Source of the DNA: an uncultured Erythrobacter sp. | GTDB lineage: Bacteria; Pseudomonadota; Alphaproteobacteria; Sphingomonadales; Sphingomonadaceae | Reading direction: 5' to 3' | NCBI GenBank assembly: GCA_947488325.1 | Contig: CANKYZ010000001.1 | Span: forward strand, 1 to 64,000 | DNA length: 64,000 bases | Shown here: positions 1 to 8,922 of the stretch, in pieces | Layout of the letters: each line of letters opens with the position of its first letter | Position numbering within the stretch: the stretch's first letter is position 1 | Notes under the pieces: generated by a model | Databases searched by the model: none | The model's input: only the letters and a program-made list of their open reading frames with translations | What the model was told of the DNA's origin: nothing | Made by a program: the position numbers and the translations under genes

Positions 1-76
1 CAGTGCAGGATCGCAGGCAACGCCAGATGCGGCATATCCTCGATCTCACCGCGCAAAGGCCGGGCGTTAAAGCCAA
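1..76 (-). pseudogene. Fragment of a C39-peptidase ABC transporter
   Basis: Read on the minus strand, the last 76 bases encode a stretch containing NARPLRGEIEDMPHL and LPAILH. This matches the region around the catalytic histidine of the C39 peptidase domain found at the N-terminus of bacteriocin/RaxB-type ABC exporters, where an ARPLR...LPxILHW pattern precedes the active-site His. It has no start of its own: the frame runs backward into an unrelated RHS piece at about 77. The rest would lie left of the window, so whether a functional exporter exists there cannot be seen. Family assignment rests on a short stretch recalled from the family and is moderate. Confidence 0.5.
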
Positions 77-330
77 TAGTGGATCGTCCGCTTCAACATT
101 CGAGCCATGCCCATAGCGCCGCAGCAAAGTGCCTGAACTGTTATATTCAGCGACCAGCGCGTTGCCATCATGCAGGAAGTTGGACGGCCCTTGGCTGCTC
201 CCTCCGACATAGTTGATCACCTGATACAGCCGCCCAAGCGGATCATAGACCAAAGAAGCTTGTAGCTGGCCGGTAAAGTCTACCGGACATGCGGTGCCGA
301 CCAGACTGCGCAGCGTGATCAGACGGTTAC
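77..330 (-). pseudogene. RHS/YD-repeat protein fragment
   Basis: The minus-strand frame reads VYDPLGRLYQV, then LHDGNALVAEYNSSGTLLRR and YGHGSNVEADDPL. These are hallmark phrases of the C-terminal core of RHS-repeat proteins. In intact proteins the DDPL segment is followed by the rest of the RHS core. Here the similarity stops abruptly and C39-peptidase sequence follows in another frame. No start codon or complete RHS domain is present, so this is an internal piece of a larger toxin-type or cell-surface gene left by deletion or recombination. Confidence 0.6.
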
Positions 331-546
331 GTGGCTTGATCTTGTTACGCCACTCCGGGTCGCTTTCGTAGATGATGTCCTCTGCACCGCTGATGAGCGC
401 CAAGAGCTTCCTGCGGCGGTTATGTAGTCGCTGGAGGATTTCCAGCCGTCTTCGATCCGCTTGACCTCGGCTTCGGCCTCTTCGAGTTCGCCTTTGAAAG
501 CCGCGATACGGTTCTCAAGGCCTGTTTTAACGTTTGTAGTTCCCAT
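331..546 (-). pseudogene. Small coiled-coil protein, frameshifted
   Basis: An ATG at 546 opens a charged, heptad-like segment (GLENRIAAFKGELEEAEAEV...) that continues as sensible protein only for about 38 residues. After the Gly-Trp-Lys near 433 the sensible continuation moves to another minus-strand frame (LQRLHNRRRKLLALISGAED..., then IIYESDPEWRNKIKPR), which runs open into the RHS fragment. The simplest reading is one small coiled-coil gene with a one-step frameshift, fused at its 3' end to RHS sequence near 330. I do not recognise the family. No good ribosome binding site is seen before the ATG. Confidence 0.4.
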
Positions 547-626
547 GAGGAATTAGATAGCAATGAAAGTCCGTTCTTGCTTTGTGCGCTTGCTGCCTAA
601 TGCCGCATTATTTCAAACAATGTGAA

Positions 627-1586
627 TCACACTGTGCAGGATGCCCCACCAAGGACGCAGAAGCGGGCGCAATGCGGGTGATTGAGCGAAACGTCTCGGT
701 TTGCTTCGGCAAGAGTGGAACCTAGGTCGAATTCTCTTTGATAGGGCAGCAGGGTGCATGCTGCCACACGCGGTTCTGCCTCTTGCTTGCGTTTTACAAC
801 CATGCGGCTTGTCGCGCACATTACGCTGTCAGGATGGATATCTAGAATATCCCAGCACGCTGTCGAAATCTCCGCAATATCTGCGGTTTCGTCCATGGCT
901 GGAAACATGACGAGTTGGGCAGGATCATTTGCATCAATCGGAATGTTTTTTGCAGCAAACAGTCTTCCAAATCCTCGCCGCGCATCTCCATCATTCTCAT
1001 AATCGAGATGCCGGCCAGCGACCGCGATGTTGAAACCATTGCGAGCGAGCCACTGAATTCCGTCAATGGCCTTTTCCCAACTCGGCCCGCGTTCAGCCTC
1101 GTGAATCTGTTTTGAAAAATGATCGAGGCTGATCCGGATCGTGAGATTTTCGCGGTGTTCTAAATCAAGCAATTCACGTTCAAACCGCCGCATTGGACGC
1201 ATTGCATTTGATAGTACCAAAACATCAAAGCCTCGCGCAAGGCAGAGCTTCAAGATCGGCAACATTTCCGGGTTCATGAACGGCTCGCCGCCGGTAAAGG
1301 CGATCTCCCGTGTTGGGAGTTTGTCCCGGGCAATCTCGTCGAGAAACGGCTTGACTTCGCTCAGTTTCATATAGGCCAGCGCATCATTGCGAGGCGAGCT
1401 TTCAATATAGCACGAAGTACAGGCAAGATTGCACAGTGTACCCGTGTTGAACCACAGCGTTTCCAACTCGCGCAGCCTAACACGAGCGCGCGGTTCTCCT
1501 TTCACGGTCATATCCGGATCGGAAAATTTCTCCGAAGCGAGTTGTTTGGCGCCGCGCAGGGCGAAGGGAGAAACATCGCAGGTCAT
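627..1586 (-). CDS. Radical SAM protein paired with a DUF2064 enzyme
   Basis: A 319-residue radical SAM enzyme. The [4Fe-4S]/SAM motif CNLACTSC supplies Cys52, Cys56 and Cys59, and a GGEP motif (FTGGEPFMNPEM) follows at about residue 98. The C-terminus has a second cysteine group (Cys306, Cys310, Cys317 in HCARFCVLGGASC) that could hold an auxiliary iron-sulfur cluster; this is inferred from spacing only. The substrate is unknown. The next gene upstream on the same strand (1730-2317) is a TIGR04282/DUF2064 glycosyltransferase-like protein, a family often placed with arsenosugar or other radical SAM pathways. A 143-base gap separates the two, so they may have separate promoters. No ArsM methyltransferase is visible nearby, so an arsenosugar role is not established. 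Confidence 0.8.
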   Translation of the reverse strand: MTCDVSPFALRGAKQLASEKFSDPDMTVKGEPRARVRLRELETLWFNTGTLCNLACTSCYIESSPRNDALAYMKLSEVKPFLDEIARDKLPTREIAFTGGEPFMNPEMLPILKLCLARGFDVLVLSNAMRPMRRFERELLDLEHRENLTIRISLDHFSKQIHEAERGPSWEKAIDGIQWLARNGFNIAVAGRHLDYENDGDARRGFGRLFAAKNIPIDANDPAQLVMFPAMDETADIAEISTACWDILDIHPDSVMCATSRMVVKRKQEAEPRVAACTLLPYQREFDLGSTLAEANRDVSLNHPHCARFCVLGGASCTV

Positions 1587-1729
1587 TAAATCAAGTTCAC
1601 CACAGTTCTAGAAATAGTTACAATTAAAGTGCGATTGACCGACCCGTCTTACATCAGCGTTTCTGGCCAAAGAACAGTCAAATTATGTGTCGCACTATGA
1701 GAGAGACCGAATCGATCACCTGCTGCCGA

Positions 1730-2317
1730 TCATGACATCAATTTCGGCCAGCGAACGAGGTCTTCCGGTCGATCACAATCGGATAGAGTGTCGAGCATTA
1801 GTGGTTCGATCCCCAGCTGTGAGAGCCTGTGGAGCGTTTCAGGAAGCACCTCTGATGTGCTCCATGGCATATCGGCAAACAGTTCAGGCAGCGGATCGCG
1901 CATGCCAATCAGATAATATCCGCCATCTTCCGCTGGACCGATAACGACGCGGTGGGTTGCAAGCCCATCAATTGCGGCTTGCACGATTTCGACCGTCAAA
2001 TCAGGCGTATCCGCGCCGAAGAATATGACTGGCGTTTTGCCGACGAAGGCGAGAAGTCGCTCAGAAAGACCGCCCTCGACCTGCTCTGTGTAGCGCATGC
2101 GCGACCCGAGCCATTGTTCGAAAGCCGATATTGGGGCACCAGTCGCGGCTATCGTCACCGGAGCCGCAGTCTTGCACAACAGCTCTACGGTTTGACTGCA
2201 AAGGCGGCGATGGATTTCGGCTGCACCCTGTGGCCCAACGGCTGGTATGAGCCGAGTCTTGCATTCCCCCGCGATCGGGAAGCGCGTAAACAAGACTAAG
2301 TTGGGGAGGTGATCCAT
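1730..2317 (-). CDS. TIGR04282/DUF2064 glycosyltransferase-like protein
   Basis: 195 residues from the ATG at 2317; a TTG at 2359 would add 14 residues that do not resemble the family. The protein starts LVLFTRFPIAGECKTRL, the nucleotide-binding signature of this NTP-transferase-like family, and contains FFGADTPDL and GPAEDGGYYLIGM, its acidic metal/sugar-nucleotide loops. The family is annotated as arsenosugar biosynthesis glycosyltransferase in genomes where it neighbours ArsS. Here its neighbour is a different radical SAM protein, so the natural substrate is open. Cytoplasmic; no signal peptide. No clear Shine-Dalgarno sequence precedes either start. Confidence 0.75.
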   Translation of the reverse strand: MDHLPNLVLFTRFPIAGECKTRLIPAVGPQGAAEIHRRLCSQTVELLCKTAAPVTIAATGAPISAFEQWLGSRMRYTEQVEGGLSERLLAFVGKTPVIFFGADTPDLTVEIVQAAIDGLATHRVVIGPAEDGGYYLIGMRDPLPELFADMPWSTSEVLPETLHRLSQLGIEPLMLDTLSDCDRPEDLVRWPKLMS

Positions 2318-2526
2318 GCCGCACACATTTGATGACACATCGCCGGTTCTGCAATCCAATTCGGCAGGGCCTCAAACCCCATTCCTGTTGGTTTAATCGT
2401 AATTTCTTGTAAGATTCTTGCCCAACGCGCCACAAACGCTTGCCGTGTTCGCGCATCCGGAGTCTATCGTGATACAAGTCGACTGCGACTTATATTGTTG
2501 TGGGCGTGAAAAAGAGGGCAGCAGGA

Positions 2527-3228
2527 ATGAGAATCGCAATAGCGGACGATGATCCGGAGCTTTTGGAACAGCTGGGGACTGCGATTGATGCGACCGCGCA
2601 TCAATGTGAGCGCTTTCGTTCAGGGACGGAACTGACCACATTCCTGAAACGGGAAACCTGCGATGTTGTGCTGGTTGATTGGAATATGCCGGGGCGCACG
2701 GGGTTAGATCTGGTCAAATGGGCAACCTCCAGCCTGCAAAATCCGCCTGCTTTCATAATTCTCACCAGCCGATCTGACAAAAGCGACGTTGTGCTTGGTC
2801 TGGAAGCAGGCGCGGTTGATTATGTGGTGAAGCCGGAAAGTGAGGAAGTCATCCTCGCCCGGATCGAGGCGGCGCATCGACGGCTGAATGCCGGCGGGCC
2901 TGAACGGTTCGGCAAGTTCGGCGACTATGAGGTCGATCGGGTCACAAAGAGCATTTCGCGCGCTGGCGAAGCACTGAACCTCACCAATAAAGAGGCCGAG
3001 CTTGCCATCCTGTTCTTTGACAATCTCAACCGGCCACTTTCGCGCGCTTACATATTCGGTGAAGTCTGGGGCAGCGTGCCAGAAGTCGAAAGCCGGACGC
3101 TCGATCTGCATGTTTCGAGAATTCGCGCCAAATTGGAATTGCGACCGAAACATGGATTTGCCATTCAAACCGTCTTCGGATTCGGGTATCGCATGGATAA
3201 AGCGCTCGAAACCAATGAGGACATGTGA
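2527..3228 (+). CDS. OmpR-family response regulator
   Basis: Two-domain DNA-binding response regulator of 233 residues. The receiver domain begins at once (MRIAIADDDPELL) with acidic residues Asp7-Asp9, the phosphoacceptor Asp51 in VLVDWNMPG, and the conserved Lys in DYVVKPES. The C-terminal half is an OmpR/PhoB winged helix (LDLHVSRIRAKL, then TVFGFGYRMD). The ATG at 2527 is preferred over the in-frame GTG at 2500 because the receiver fold starts there; GAGGG lies about ten bases upstream. Its stop overlaps the start of the lipoprotein gene, so the two are co-transcribed. The likely partner is the CHASE2 histidine kinase at 3822-6005 on the other strand. Confidence 0.9.
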   Translation: MRIAIADDDPELLEQLGTAIDATAHQCERFRSGTELTTFLKRETCDVVLVDWNMPGRTGLDLVKWATSSLQNPPAFIILTSRSDKSDVVLGLEAGAVDYVVKPESEEVILARIEAAHRRLNAGGPERFGKFGDYEVDRVTKSISRAGEALNLTNKEAELAILFFDNLNRPLSRAYIFGEVWGSVPEVESRTLDLHVSRIRAKLELRPKHGFAIQTVFGFGYRMDKALETNEDM

Positions 3229-3779
3229 TCAACCGTAACCCAAATAACTCCAAGTCTTTCCTAAAAGCGCATTGGATGTTTGCGGGATCGGCCACGCTGC
3301 TCGCGTCCTGCGCGGTTTCGACACCTATCGAAGTCCATTCTATTACGGCTACGGCTGTGGATCAGCCCGCGCAGATTGCTATCGCGCTGTCTGAAGGCGG
3401 CGACGAAGCATTGAAAACCCGGTTTGCGGCCGCGTTGATCGGATCATTTGCAGATCGCGGTATATCAGTGGCTGAAGATGGCATTCTGGTGGCGGACTAC
3501 GCCCTGTCGATCAGCCCGGCTGAAATCGGTGTGCAAAATGCAGAGGCGCGCGACAATCCATCAACCAAACAGGCAGAATGGATCGCTTTACCCAGGTCTC
3601 CGCGGCGGTTCGATAAATGCGAAGCTCTGAGCCTTCGAGGCACGCTCTTTCTTCTGGACCGAACAACGGGCACCGCCGCCTATCGCGGAAGGGGCCACGC
3701 CACCGATTGCGAATTTGATGATGCCGCAATCCGGGAGCTTGCTGACCGCTTGGTCGCGGATTTTATCGTCAAGCAATAG
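3225..3779 (+). CDS. Putative lipoprotein
   Basis: 184 residues starting at a GTG that overlaps the stop codon of the response regulator by four bases, indicating translational coupling. The N-terminus has a positively charged stretch, a short hydrophobic core and a lipobox-like LASC at about residue 29, suggesting lipid modification and outer-membrane or periplasmic location. The rest is a small mixed alpha/beta domain that I do not recognise. Its position between a response regulator and a CHASE2 kinase suggests a sensory or envelope-related job, by context only. Confidence 0.7.
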   Translation: MINRNPNNSKSFLKAHWMFAGSATLLASCAVSTPIEVHSITATAVDQPAQIAIALSEGGDEALKTRFAAALIGSFADRGISVAEDGILVADYALSISPAEIGVQNAEARDNPSTKQAEWIALPRSPRRFDKCEALSLRGTLFLLDRTTGTAAYRGRGHATDCEFDDAAIRELADRLVADFIVKQ

Positions 3780-3821
3780 CGACGTTCGGGCAGGTTGTCG
3801 TCCACCACAGTTGCGAACCAA

Positions 3822-6005
3822 TTACGTCATTAGCGAGATCGTAAACTGTGTCCCTTTGCCGGGGCGTGAGGTGACTTCGATGGTTCCCCCATGCGCATCG
3901 ACAACCTTCTTCACCAACGTGAGCCCCAGTCCTGCGCTTGGCCCGGCATTTGTCGCGTGCGCGCCAAACCTTGCGAAAGGATCTTTGACACGCGCTTCTG
4001 GCAATCCCGTCCCATCATCGGAGACGATTATTTGGTGAGTTCCGCGCGGTGTGACGCCAAGTTCAACTTCGATGTGTGAATTTTCGGGCGAATATTTCAC
4101 CGCATTGCCGATCAAATTATCCAACATTCGCGCGATTAAAGACGCATCGACATCGGCGAAACATGGTTCTTCGGGCAAGTGTTGCTCAATTTGAATGTGC
4201 TTCGCTTCTGCCAGGACATAAGCTCGATCGCAGGCTTCTTCGATCAACGCACAAATGTCGCTGTCTTCGAGTTGGAGTTCAGGGCTTTCCAACCGCGCCA
4301 ATTGCACGAAATCATCGGCGAGCTTCAACGTGCGCTCCGCCTGCTTCTTGATCCGGGTCATGGTGTCTGATGCGTTAGGCAGTTTCATCGGTTTTCGTGT
4401 CAGGCCGATGATCGCGACTTGCGGGGTTCGCATGTCGTGCGAAAGGAATTCCAGCATCTGTTTGCGCTCTTGATCTAGTCGCCGGATATCGGTGATTTCG
4501 CGTAGTGCGAGAATGTCTCCGGAGCTTTGATCAGAGGCTTCATCGGGAATCTGTGAGCCTAGGGAGGCGCGCGCGATCAGGAAGATACGGCCGTCCTGGG
4601 TCATCATTTCATCGCCGTCGCGTTGTATATTGGCTCTGCCAAACTGGAACAGTTCGGATAGCGATAAAGCGCCCTGCCCTTCCCAATTTGAAAATAGTTG
4701 ATCGGCTTTTGCATTGAGCATTTGCACGTGGCCCTGACCGTCAATCACGATCATCGCGTCAGGTGCAGCTTCGATTACTTGGCGTAGGAAAGTGAGCGAA
4801 TCTCGGATCGAGTGAATCAGCCCGCGGACACGTTCAACCTGTCGGGCGACATATTCCATGCCTTGTTTTTGCCGCGCTGGACGTTCGCCGCCCATCATCC
4901 GCGCGGCTTCGCGGTCTAAGTAACGGCTGACATGGCTCAATCGGCGCCAGCTCCATAGCGGGTAGGAGAGGCCGATCATGATGATGGCTGGTGCAATGGG
5001 AAGCCATAACTGACCAAGCGCGAGCAGCCCGATACTGACGGCCACCAATGCGACAACCACAGCCACAGCGACATAGAGAGTTAGGCGAGGCGGAAGATAC
5101 CAGAAGGTCGCGAACAAGACCGACAATGCCAAAGCGGCGAGCACATTTTGCCAAAACTGATCGATAGGATCGATCAACGCATCGGATAACAAAGCATTGA
5201 GAAGGTTGGCCTGGGTTTCAATCCCGGTCATCAGCCCAATATCCCCGGCCGCGACGGAATAGCGGTCACCCATCCCCTGTGCTGTCGCGCCGATCAAAAC
5301 GACTTTGCCGTCGAAGAACCCCGGTAAAACTGCGCCTGCTAACACTTCGCTTGCAGAATGCATGACAAGCGAATCTTCTGGCTGAAACGCGATCAACGCA
5401 ATCTGTTTGGACCGGTGTGCATCGGAGCTCTGGCCAAGCAAGTCCAATACCTGAAGCGCCAGATGCGGATATTCTCCTGTATCCGTCGAATAGACGAGAT
5501 CGAAGCGGCGTAGAATGCCGTCCGCATCGGGTTCTGCAACGACATGGCCGATATTCGCAGCAGCTGACTGAAACTCGGGCAATGGATACAATGGCTCAAT
5601 TCCAGAGGTGGAATCGAGGCGGGCCGAAAAGGTGTGAGGCAGCAGTGTGTTTGACCCCCGCTCCAATGCGCGCGCCAATTCTTCGTCATCGCCTTCATTG
5701 CTGCCTTCGAGGAACAGCACATCGAGTACAATGGCCCGCGCGCCCGCTTCATTCAGGCGGTCCAGCAAAGCGGCATGGGTGCTGCGCGGCCATGGCCAAA
5801 CACCTATCTCTTCCAAGCTGCGATCATCAATCGCAACCAAAGTGATGTCATCAGAAATTGCTGGCCGGGCGAATGATGAAACGGTGTCGAAAAGCTGATT
5901 ATCCAACCGCTGGGTGACCCCACTCGATTGCAAGAACACCGCGCCCAGGATCGACACAGCAAGCAGCACTGCCCATTCGACAATTAGCCGGATCGCTTTC
6001 ATCAT
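3822..6005 (-). CDS. CHASE2-domain sensor histidine kinase
   Basis: A 727-residue membrane sensor kinase. One N-terminal transmembrane helix leads into a periplasmic CHASE2 domain (WPWPRSTHAALLDRL, then VLDVLF). Several hydrophobic helices follow (about residues 285-355), then a PAS-like segment (VIEAAPDAMIVIDGQGHV). The HisKA box has the phosphoacceptor His523 in FLSHDMRTP. The catalytic ATPase domain shows N box NLIGNAVKYS, G1 DDGTGLP and G2 AGLGLTLVKK. It runs convergently toward the regulator/lipoprotein pair, and just upstream on the same strand is the FecR/LysM gene, 19 bases away. CHASE2 kinases, FecR/LysM proteins and OmpR regulators recur together in sphingomonads. The ligand is unknown. 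Confidence 0.9.
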   Translation of the reverse strand: MMKAIRLIVEWAVLLAVSILGAVFLQSSGVTQRLDNQLFDTVSSFARPAISDDITLVAIDDRSLEEIGVWPWPRSTHAALLDRLNEAGARAIVLDVLFLEGSNEGDDEELARALERGSNTLLPHTFSARLDSTSGIEPLYPLPEFQSAAANIGHVVAEPDADGILRRFDLVYSTDTGEYPHLALQVLDLLGQSSDAHRSKQIALIAFQPEDSLVMHSASEVLAGAVLPGFFDGKVVLIGATAQGMGDRYSVAAGDIGLMTGIETQANLLNALLSDALIDPIDQFWQNVLAALALSVLFATFWYLPPRLTLYVAVAVVVALVAVSIGLLALGQLWLPIAPAIIMIGLSYPLWSWRRLSHVSRYLDREAARMMGGERPARQKQGMEYVARQVERVRGLIHSIRDSLTFLRQVIEAAPDAMIVIDGQGHVQMLNAKADQLFSNWEGQGALSLSELFQFGRANIQRDGDEMMTQDGRIFLIARASLGSQIPDEASDQSSGDILALREITDIRRLDQERKQMLEFLSHDMRTPQVAIIGLTRKPMKLPNASDTMTRIKKQAERTLKLADDFVQLARLESPELQLEDSDICALIEEACDRAYVLAEAKHIQIEQHLPEEPCFADVDASLIARMLDNLIGNAVKYSPENSHIEVELGVTPRGTHQIIVSDDGTGLPEARVKDPFARFGAHATNAGPSAGLGLTLVKKVVDAHGGTIEVTSRPGKGTQFTISLMT

Positions 6006-6024
6006 CAGGCCCGTTTTGGGAACA

Positions 6025-7332
6025 TTACTGGGATACAGTCAACGTCTGCGCTTCGCCCCAGACCTTGATCAATCCTTCTTCTGGATCAGTTTCGGTCACG
6101 GCCACGCGCCATTCGTATTTTCCTGCGCTCAAATTGGTCAGGGCAATCTTGGTCGCGGTAAGGCCGACTTCGTCCACCAACAGGGTTTCCGGGGTGTCTT
6201 GGAGCCAGATCTGAAAGGCGAATGTCGCCGATTCACCGCCGCTGGGCGTCCAGCTGAAATTGAAGCTGTCATAATCGGGCGATGCACCTGCCAAAGCCAC
6301 AACACCCAGCTGTTTGCGAAGGAACGAATCGCTGTCCGAATTTCCGCCTTCAAGGCCGCTTTCTGAAATCGACCGCACGCGGACGTAATAACGACCATTT
6401 TCAATGCTCTGCATGGTTGCAGCTTCTGTGTTCACAACCTGCTCACTGACGATATCGAGTAAGCCAGCATCGCGGCCGAGTTGAACCCGATAGCCCTTTG
6501 CTCCGACCACAGGCTCAAACGAGAAATTAAGCAATTCGTCGGTCTGCACCGCTCCGCGATCGAGAAATTGCGGGGATGGGAGCAAGGCTTCCGGTTCACT
6601 CACCCCTGCCGCACTACTTGAAACACCAAACCCAGCAGGCGCGGCGCGCTCTTGCCCTCCGGCAGCGACCTGGACTGCGCCTTCGGTCACTTCGGTGAGG
6701 CTGTTATCGCCATTTTCGGGATCATAGGCGACGCGAAATTCAGTTCCGCGCACCGCCGTTACGGCCACCGGGGTCCGCATCCTGACTCGATCTTGTCCTT
6801 CGAGAGTAGGGGAGCTGGCAGTGGCGCGGCCACGTGTTACAGAAAAATCCACATCCAGTGTGTTGCCCAGAATATATCGCCGCGCCCTGATCAATTGTGC
6901 AGTGGTGTTGGAGGGAAGTGTAATGCGTCCACCAAACCCGCTGGAAAAACGGATGAAGCCGTTTGGTCCTGTCATCACGATATCGTTTTCGTTCAGGATC
7001 ATGTCCGTGGCCGGAGCTTCACCTCCGATTGTAACTGGACCAGAAAACGAAGATACGATCAATTGAACGGGCTCGTGACGAAGCAAATTTCGCGGAATTC
7101 GAAGCCTGCGATTGATGCTCAAATGGCGCGGGTTACGAACGCGGTTGAAGCGTTGAACCTGACGCGCACTTTCAGAGGATACAAGATAGCGATCCGCGAT
7201 GCCATAGAGCGTGTCGTTGCGCTGGACGGTGTAGATCACGGTGCCTTGGCTCTGCGCTGCAGCTTGTCCGGCAAAGAAAGGGGACAGCGCCAACAGGCCG
7301 CCAAACACTATAGTCTTGAATTGCTTCAGCAT
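6025..7332 (-). CDS. FecR and LysM domain periplasmic protein
   Basis: 435 residues from the ATG at 7332, chosen because it opens directly with a typical signal peptide (MLKQFKTIVFGGLLALSPFF, cleavage after AAA-Q). ATGs at 7353 and 7359 would put extra residues before it. A LysM module follows (YTVQRNDTLYGIADRYL, then LSINRRLRIP), which binds peptidoglycan. Next is a FecR-type domain with VAVTAVRGTEFRV. The C-terminal half holds two fibronectin-like segments (YRVQLGRDAGL, FNFSWTPSGG). It is the first gene of a likely two-gene unit with the CHASE2 kinase. A cell-wall-anchored accessory sensor for that kinase is the natural reading, by inference. Confidence 0.85.
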   Translation of the reverse strand: MLKQFKTIVFGGLLALSPFFAGQAAAQSQGTVIYTVQRNDTLYGIADRYLVSSESARQVQRFNRVRNPRHLSINRRLRIPRNLLRHEPVQLIVSSFSGPVTIGGEAPATDMILNENDIVMTGPNGFIRFSSGFGGRITLPSNTTAQLIRARRYILGNTLDVDFSVTRGRATASSPTLEGQDRVRMRTPVAVTAVRGTEFRVAYDPENGDNSLTEVTEGAVQVAAGGQERAAPAGFGVSSSAAGVSEPEALLPSPQFLDRGAVQTDELLNFSFEPVVGAKGYRVQLGRDAGLLDIVSEQVVNTEAATMQSIENGRYYVRVRSISESGLEGGNSDSDSFLRKQLGVVALAGASPDYDSFNFSWTPSGGESATFAFQIWLQDTPETLLVDEVGLTATKIALTNLSAGKYEWRVAVTETDPEEGLIKVWGEAQTLTVSQ

Positions 7333-7548
7333 CGCACTCGCATCCCCAGGCATTCGCATCTTTGGCGTATCAATATGGTCGCATAGACCAACCAGTCAGA
7401 CCAGCATTTGCGTCCGCAATTTACAACAAATTACCTGGCACCCCAAGAGAGGCTCTGACCCTAATACCGCCCGAAGCGCCTTAATTAGAATCGAAGCCTT
7501 TAGAAAAGCGAGCGCAATTTCGGACGCTTCAGCCATATTTGTTGTGCC

Positions 7549-8757
7549 TTAGGCAAATCCGTTGTCGATAAATTCAAGCGCGCAGCCAGCCAGCATCGCG
7601 ACCCCGCGCGGCAAAGCGGCTTCATCGACATGCATGCGCGGTGAGTGGATGGCGCAGCACTGGCTCCAATTGTCGCCATCGGGGGCGACGCCGAGGAAAA
7701 ACATCGCGCCCGGCGCTTTTTCCAGCAGATAGGAGAAGTCTTCTGCGCCCATGATGGGGGCCGGCAGATCGTGCCATCCTTCGGCATTGCCTGCGATTTC
7801 GCGTGCAACCTTCATTCCCAATTGCACCGCGCGATCATCGCAGATCGTGACAGGAAAACCGTGCTCAATCTCGCAAATCGCTTCGACTCCATGCGCGTGG
7901 GCTGTGTCTGCAGCGGTTTGAGCGATCAGTGTGTGAACGGCTTCGCGATGTTCAGCCGAAAGCGTGCGGATCGTCCCCTGCAACATTGCATCGTCGGGGA
8001 TAACATTGAATGTCGTGCCTGTTTGGATGCGCGTAACCGTGACAACAACCGCGCTGGCCGCGTTGAAACGACGCGTGACCATTGCTTGCACCGCACTGAC
8101 AATGGCAGCTGCAGCGGGCACAGGATCGGCGCAATCGTGCGGCATGGAGGCGTGGCCGCCTTTGCCGTTGACGGTGATGGTGAACTGATCTGCTGCGGCC
8201 ATGAGCGGTCCGGCGCGCCCGGCTAGGACGCCGAATTTGGCATTTGGCATGATGTGCAAGGCAAAGGCGGCATCGGGAAGCGGATCGATCAGCCCGTCTT
8301 CGAGCATAAAGCGCGCACCGTGATGCCCCTCCTCACCCGGCTGGAACATGAAATCGACAGTTCCGCAAAGTTCTTCACGCCGCTCTGAGAGCACCCGCGC
8401 TGCCCCAACCAGCATCGCAGTATGCGTGTCATGGCCGCATGCGTGCATCCGTCCGGGAATGGTGGAGGCGAAGTCGAGCCCCGTCTTCTCGTCCATCGGC
8501 AATGCATCCATATCGCCGCGCAGCAAAACGCGTGAGCTGTTGGCTCCTACCTTTGCACCCGTAAGCGTAGCCACCGCGCCCGTTGTCGAAGTACCGGTCT
8601 TCCATTCAAGCGGCAAATCGGCGAGCGCATCGCGCACTTTTGCCATTGTCATCGGGCAATGCAGACCCAATTCTGGTTCGGCATGGATCGCGCGCCGCAA
8701 AGCCACAATATCAGGCGCAAGCGAGCGGGCGGAATCGAGGAGTGTTTCTGTGAACAT
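7549..8757 (-). CDS. M20-family amidohydrolase (hippurate hydrolase type)
   Basis: 402-residue metallopeptidase-fold hydrolase of the M20D/AbgA/HipO group, which removes acyl groups from N-acyl amino acids or related amides. Metal-binding signatures are visible: HACGHDTHTAML near residue 100, PGEEGHHGARFML (general-base Glu and a ligand Glu) near 140, and MGAEDFSYLL near 360. The dimerisation insert lies between. Length is normal for the family. No signal peptide, so probably cytoplasmic. It stands alone between the FecR gene and a divergent diacylglycerol kinase gene. Exact substrate cannot be told from sequence. Confidence 0.88.
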   Translation of the reverse strand: MFTETLLDSARSLAPDIVALRRAIHAEPELGLHCPMTMAKVRDALADLPLEWKTGTSTTGAVATLTGAKVGANSSRVLLRGDMDALPMDEKTGLDFASTIPGRMHACGHDTHTAMLVGAARVLSERREELCGTVDFMFQPGEEGHHGARFMLEDGLIDPLPDAAFALHIMPNAKFGVLAGRAGPLMAAADQFTITVNGKGGHASMPHDCADPVPAAAAIVSAVQAMVTRRFNAASAVVVTVTRIQTGTTFNVIPDDAMLQGTIRTLSAEHREAVHTLIAQTAADTAHAHGVEAICEIEHGFPVTICDDRAVQLGMKVAREIAGNAEGWHDLPAPIMGAEDFSYLLEKAPGAMFFLGVAPDGDNWSQCCAIHSPRMHVDEAALPRGVAMLAGCALEFIDNGFA

Positions 8758-8922
8758 CGCCCTAGATTAACGGGCAAAGTCGCAGAAACCAGCGCGAATT
8801 CCCAAACTGGTGCTAATTCGTCGAATTATCCGATGCAGTCACGCAATGACACTTTGCAAAAAATGTGAGCGAAAATTGAGTTGGCGGTAGTATTTTCGCT
8901 GCCCGACTCTTAGAGGAGCGAT

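Noticed and set aside
526-537. TTTAACGTTTGT, similar to the purine operator
   Set aside because: Only 9 of 12 positions match, it lies inside a broken coding piece, and it is far from the purine locus.
2061-2477. 138-codon minus-strand frame overlapping the DUF2064 gene
   Set aside because: Its sequence has no domain features and is the shadow of the real gene in another frame.
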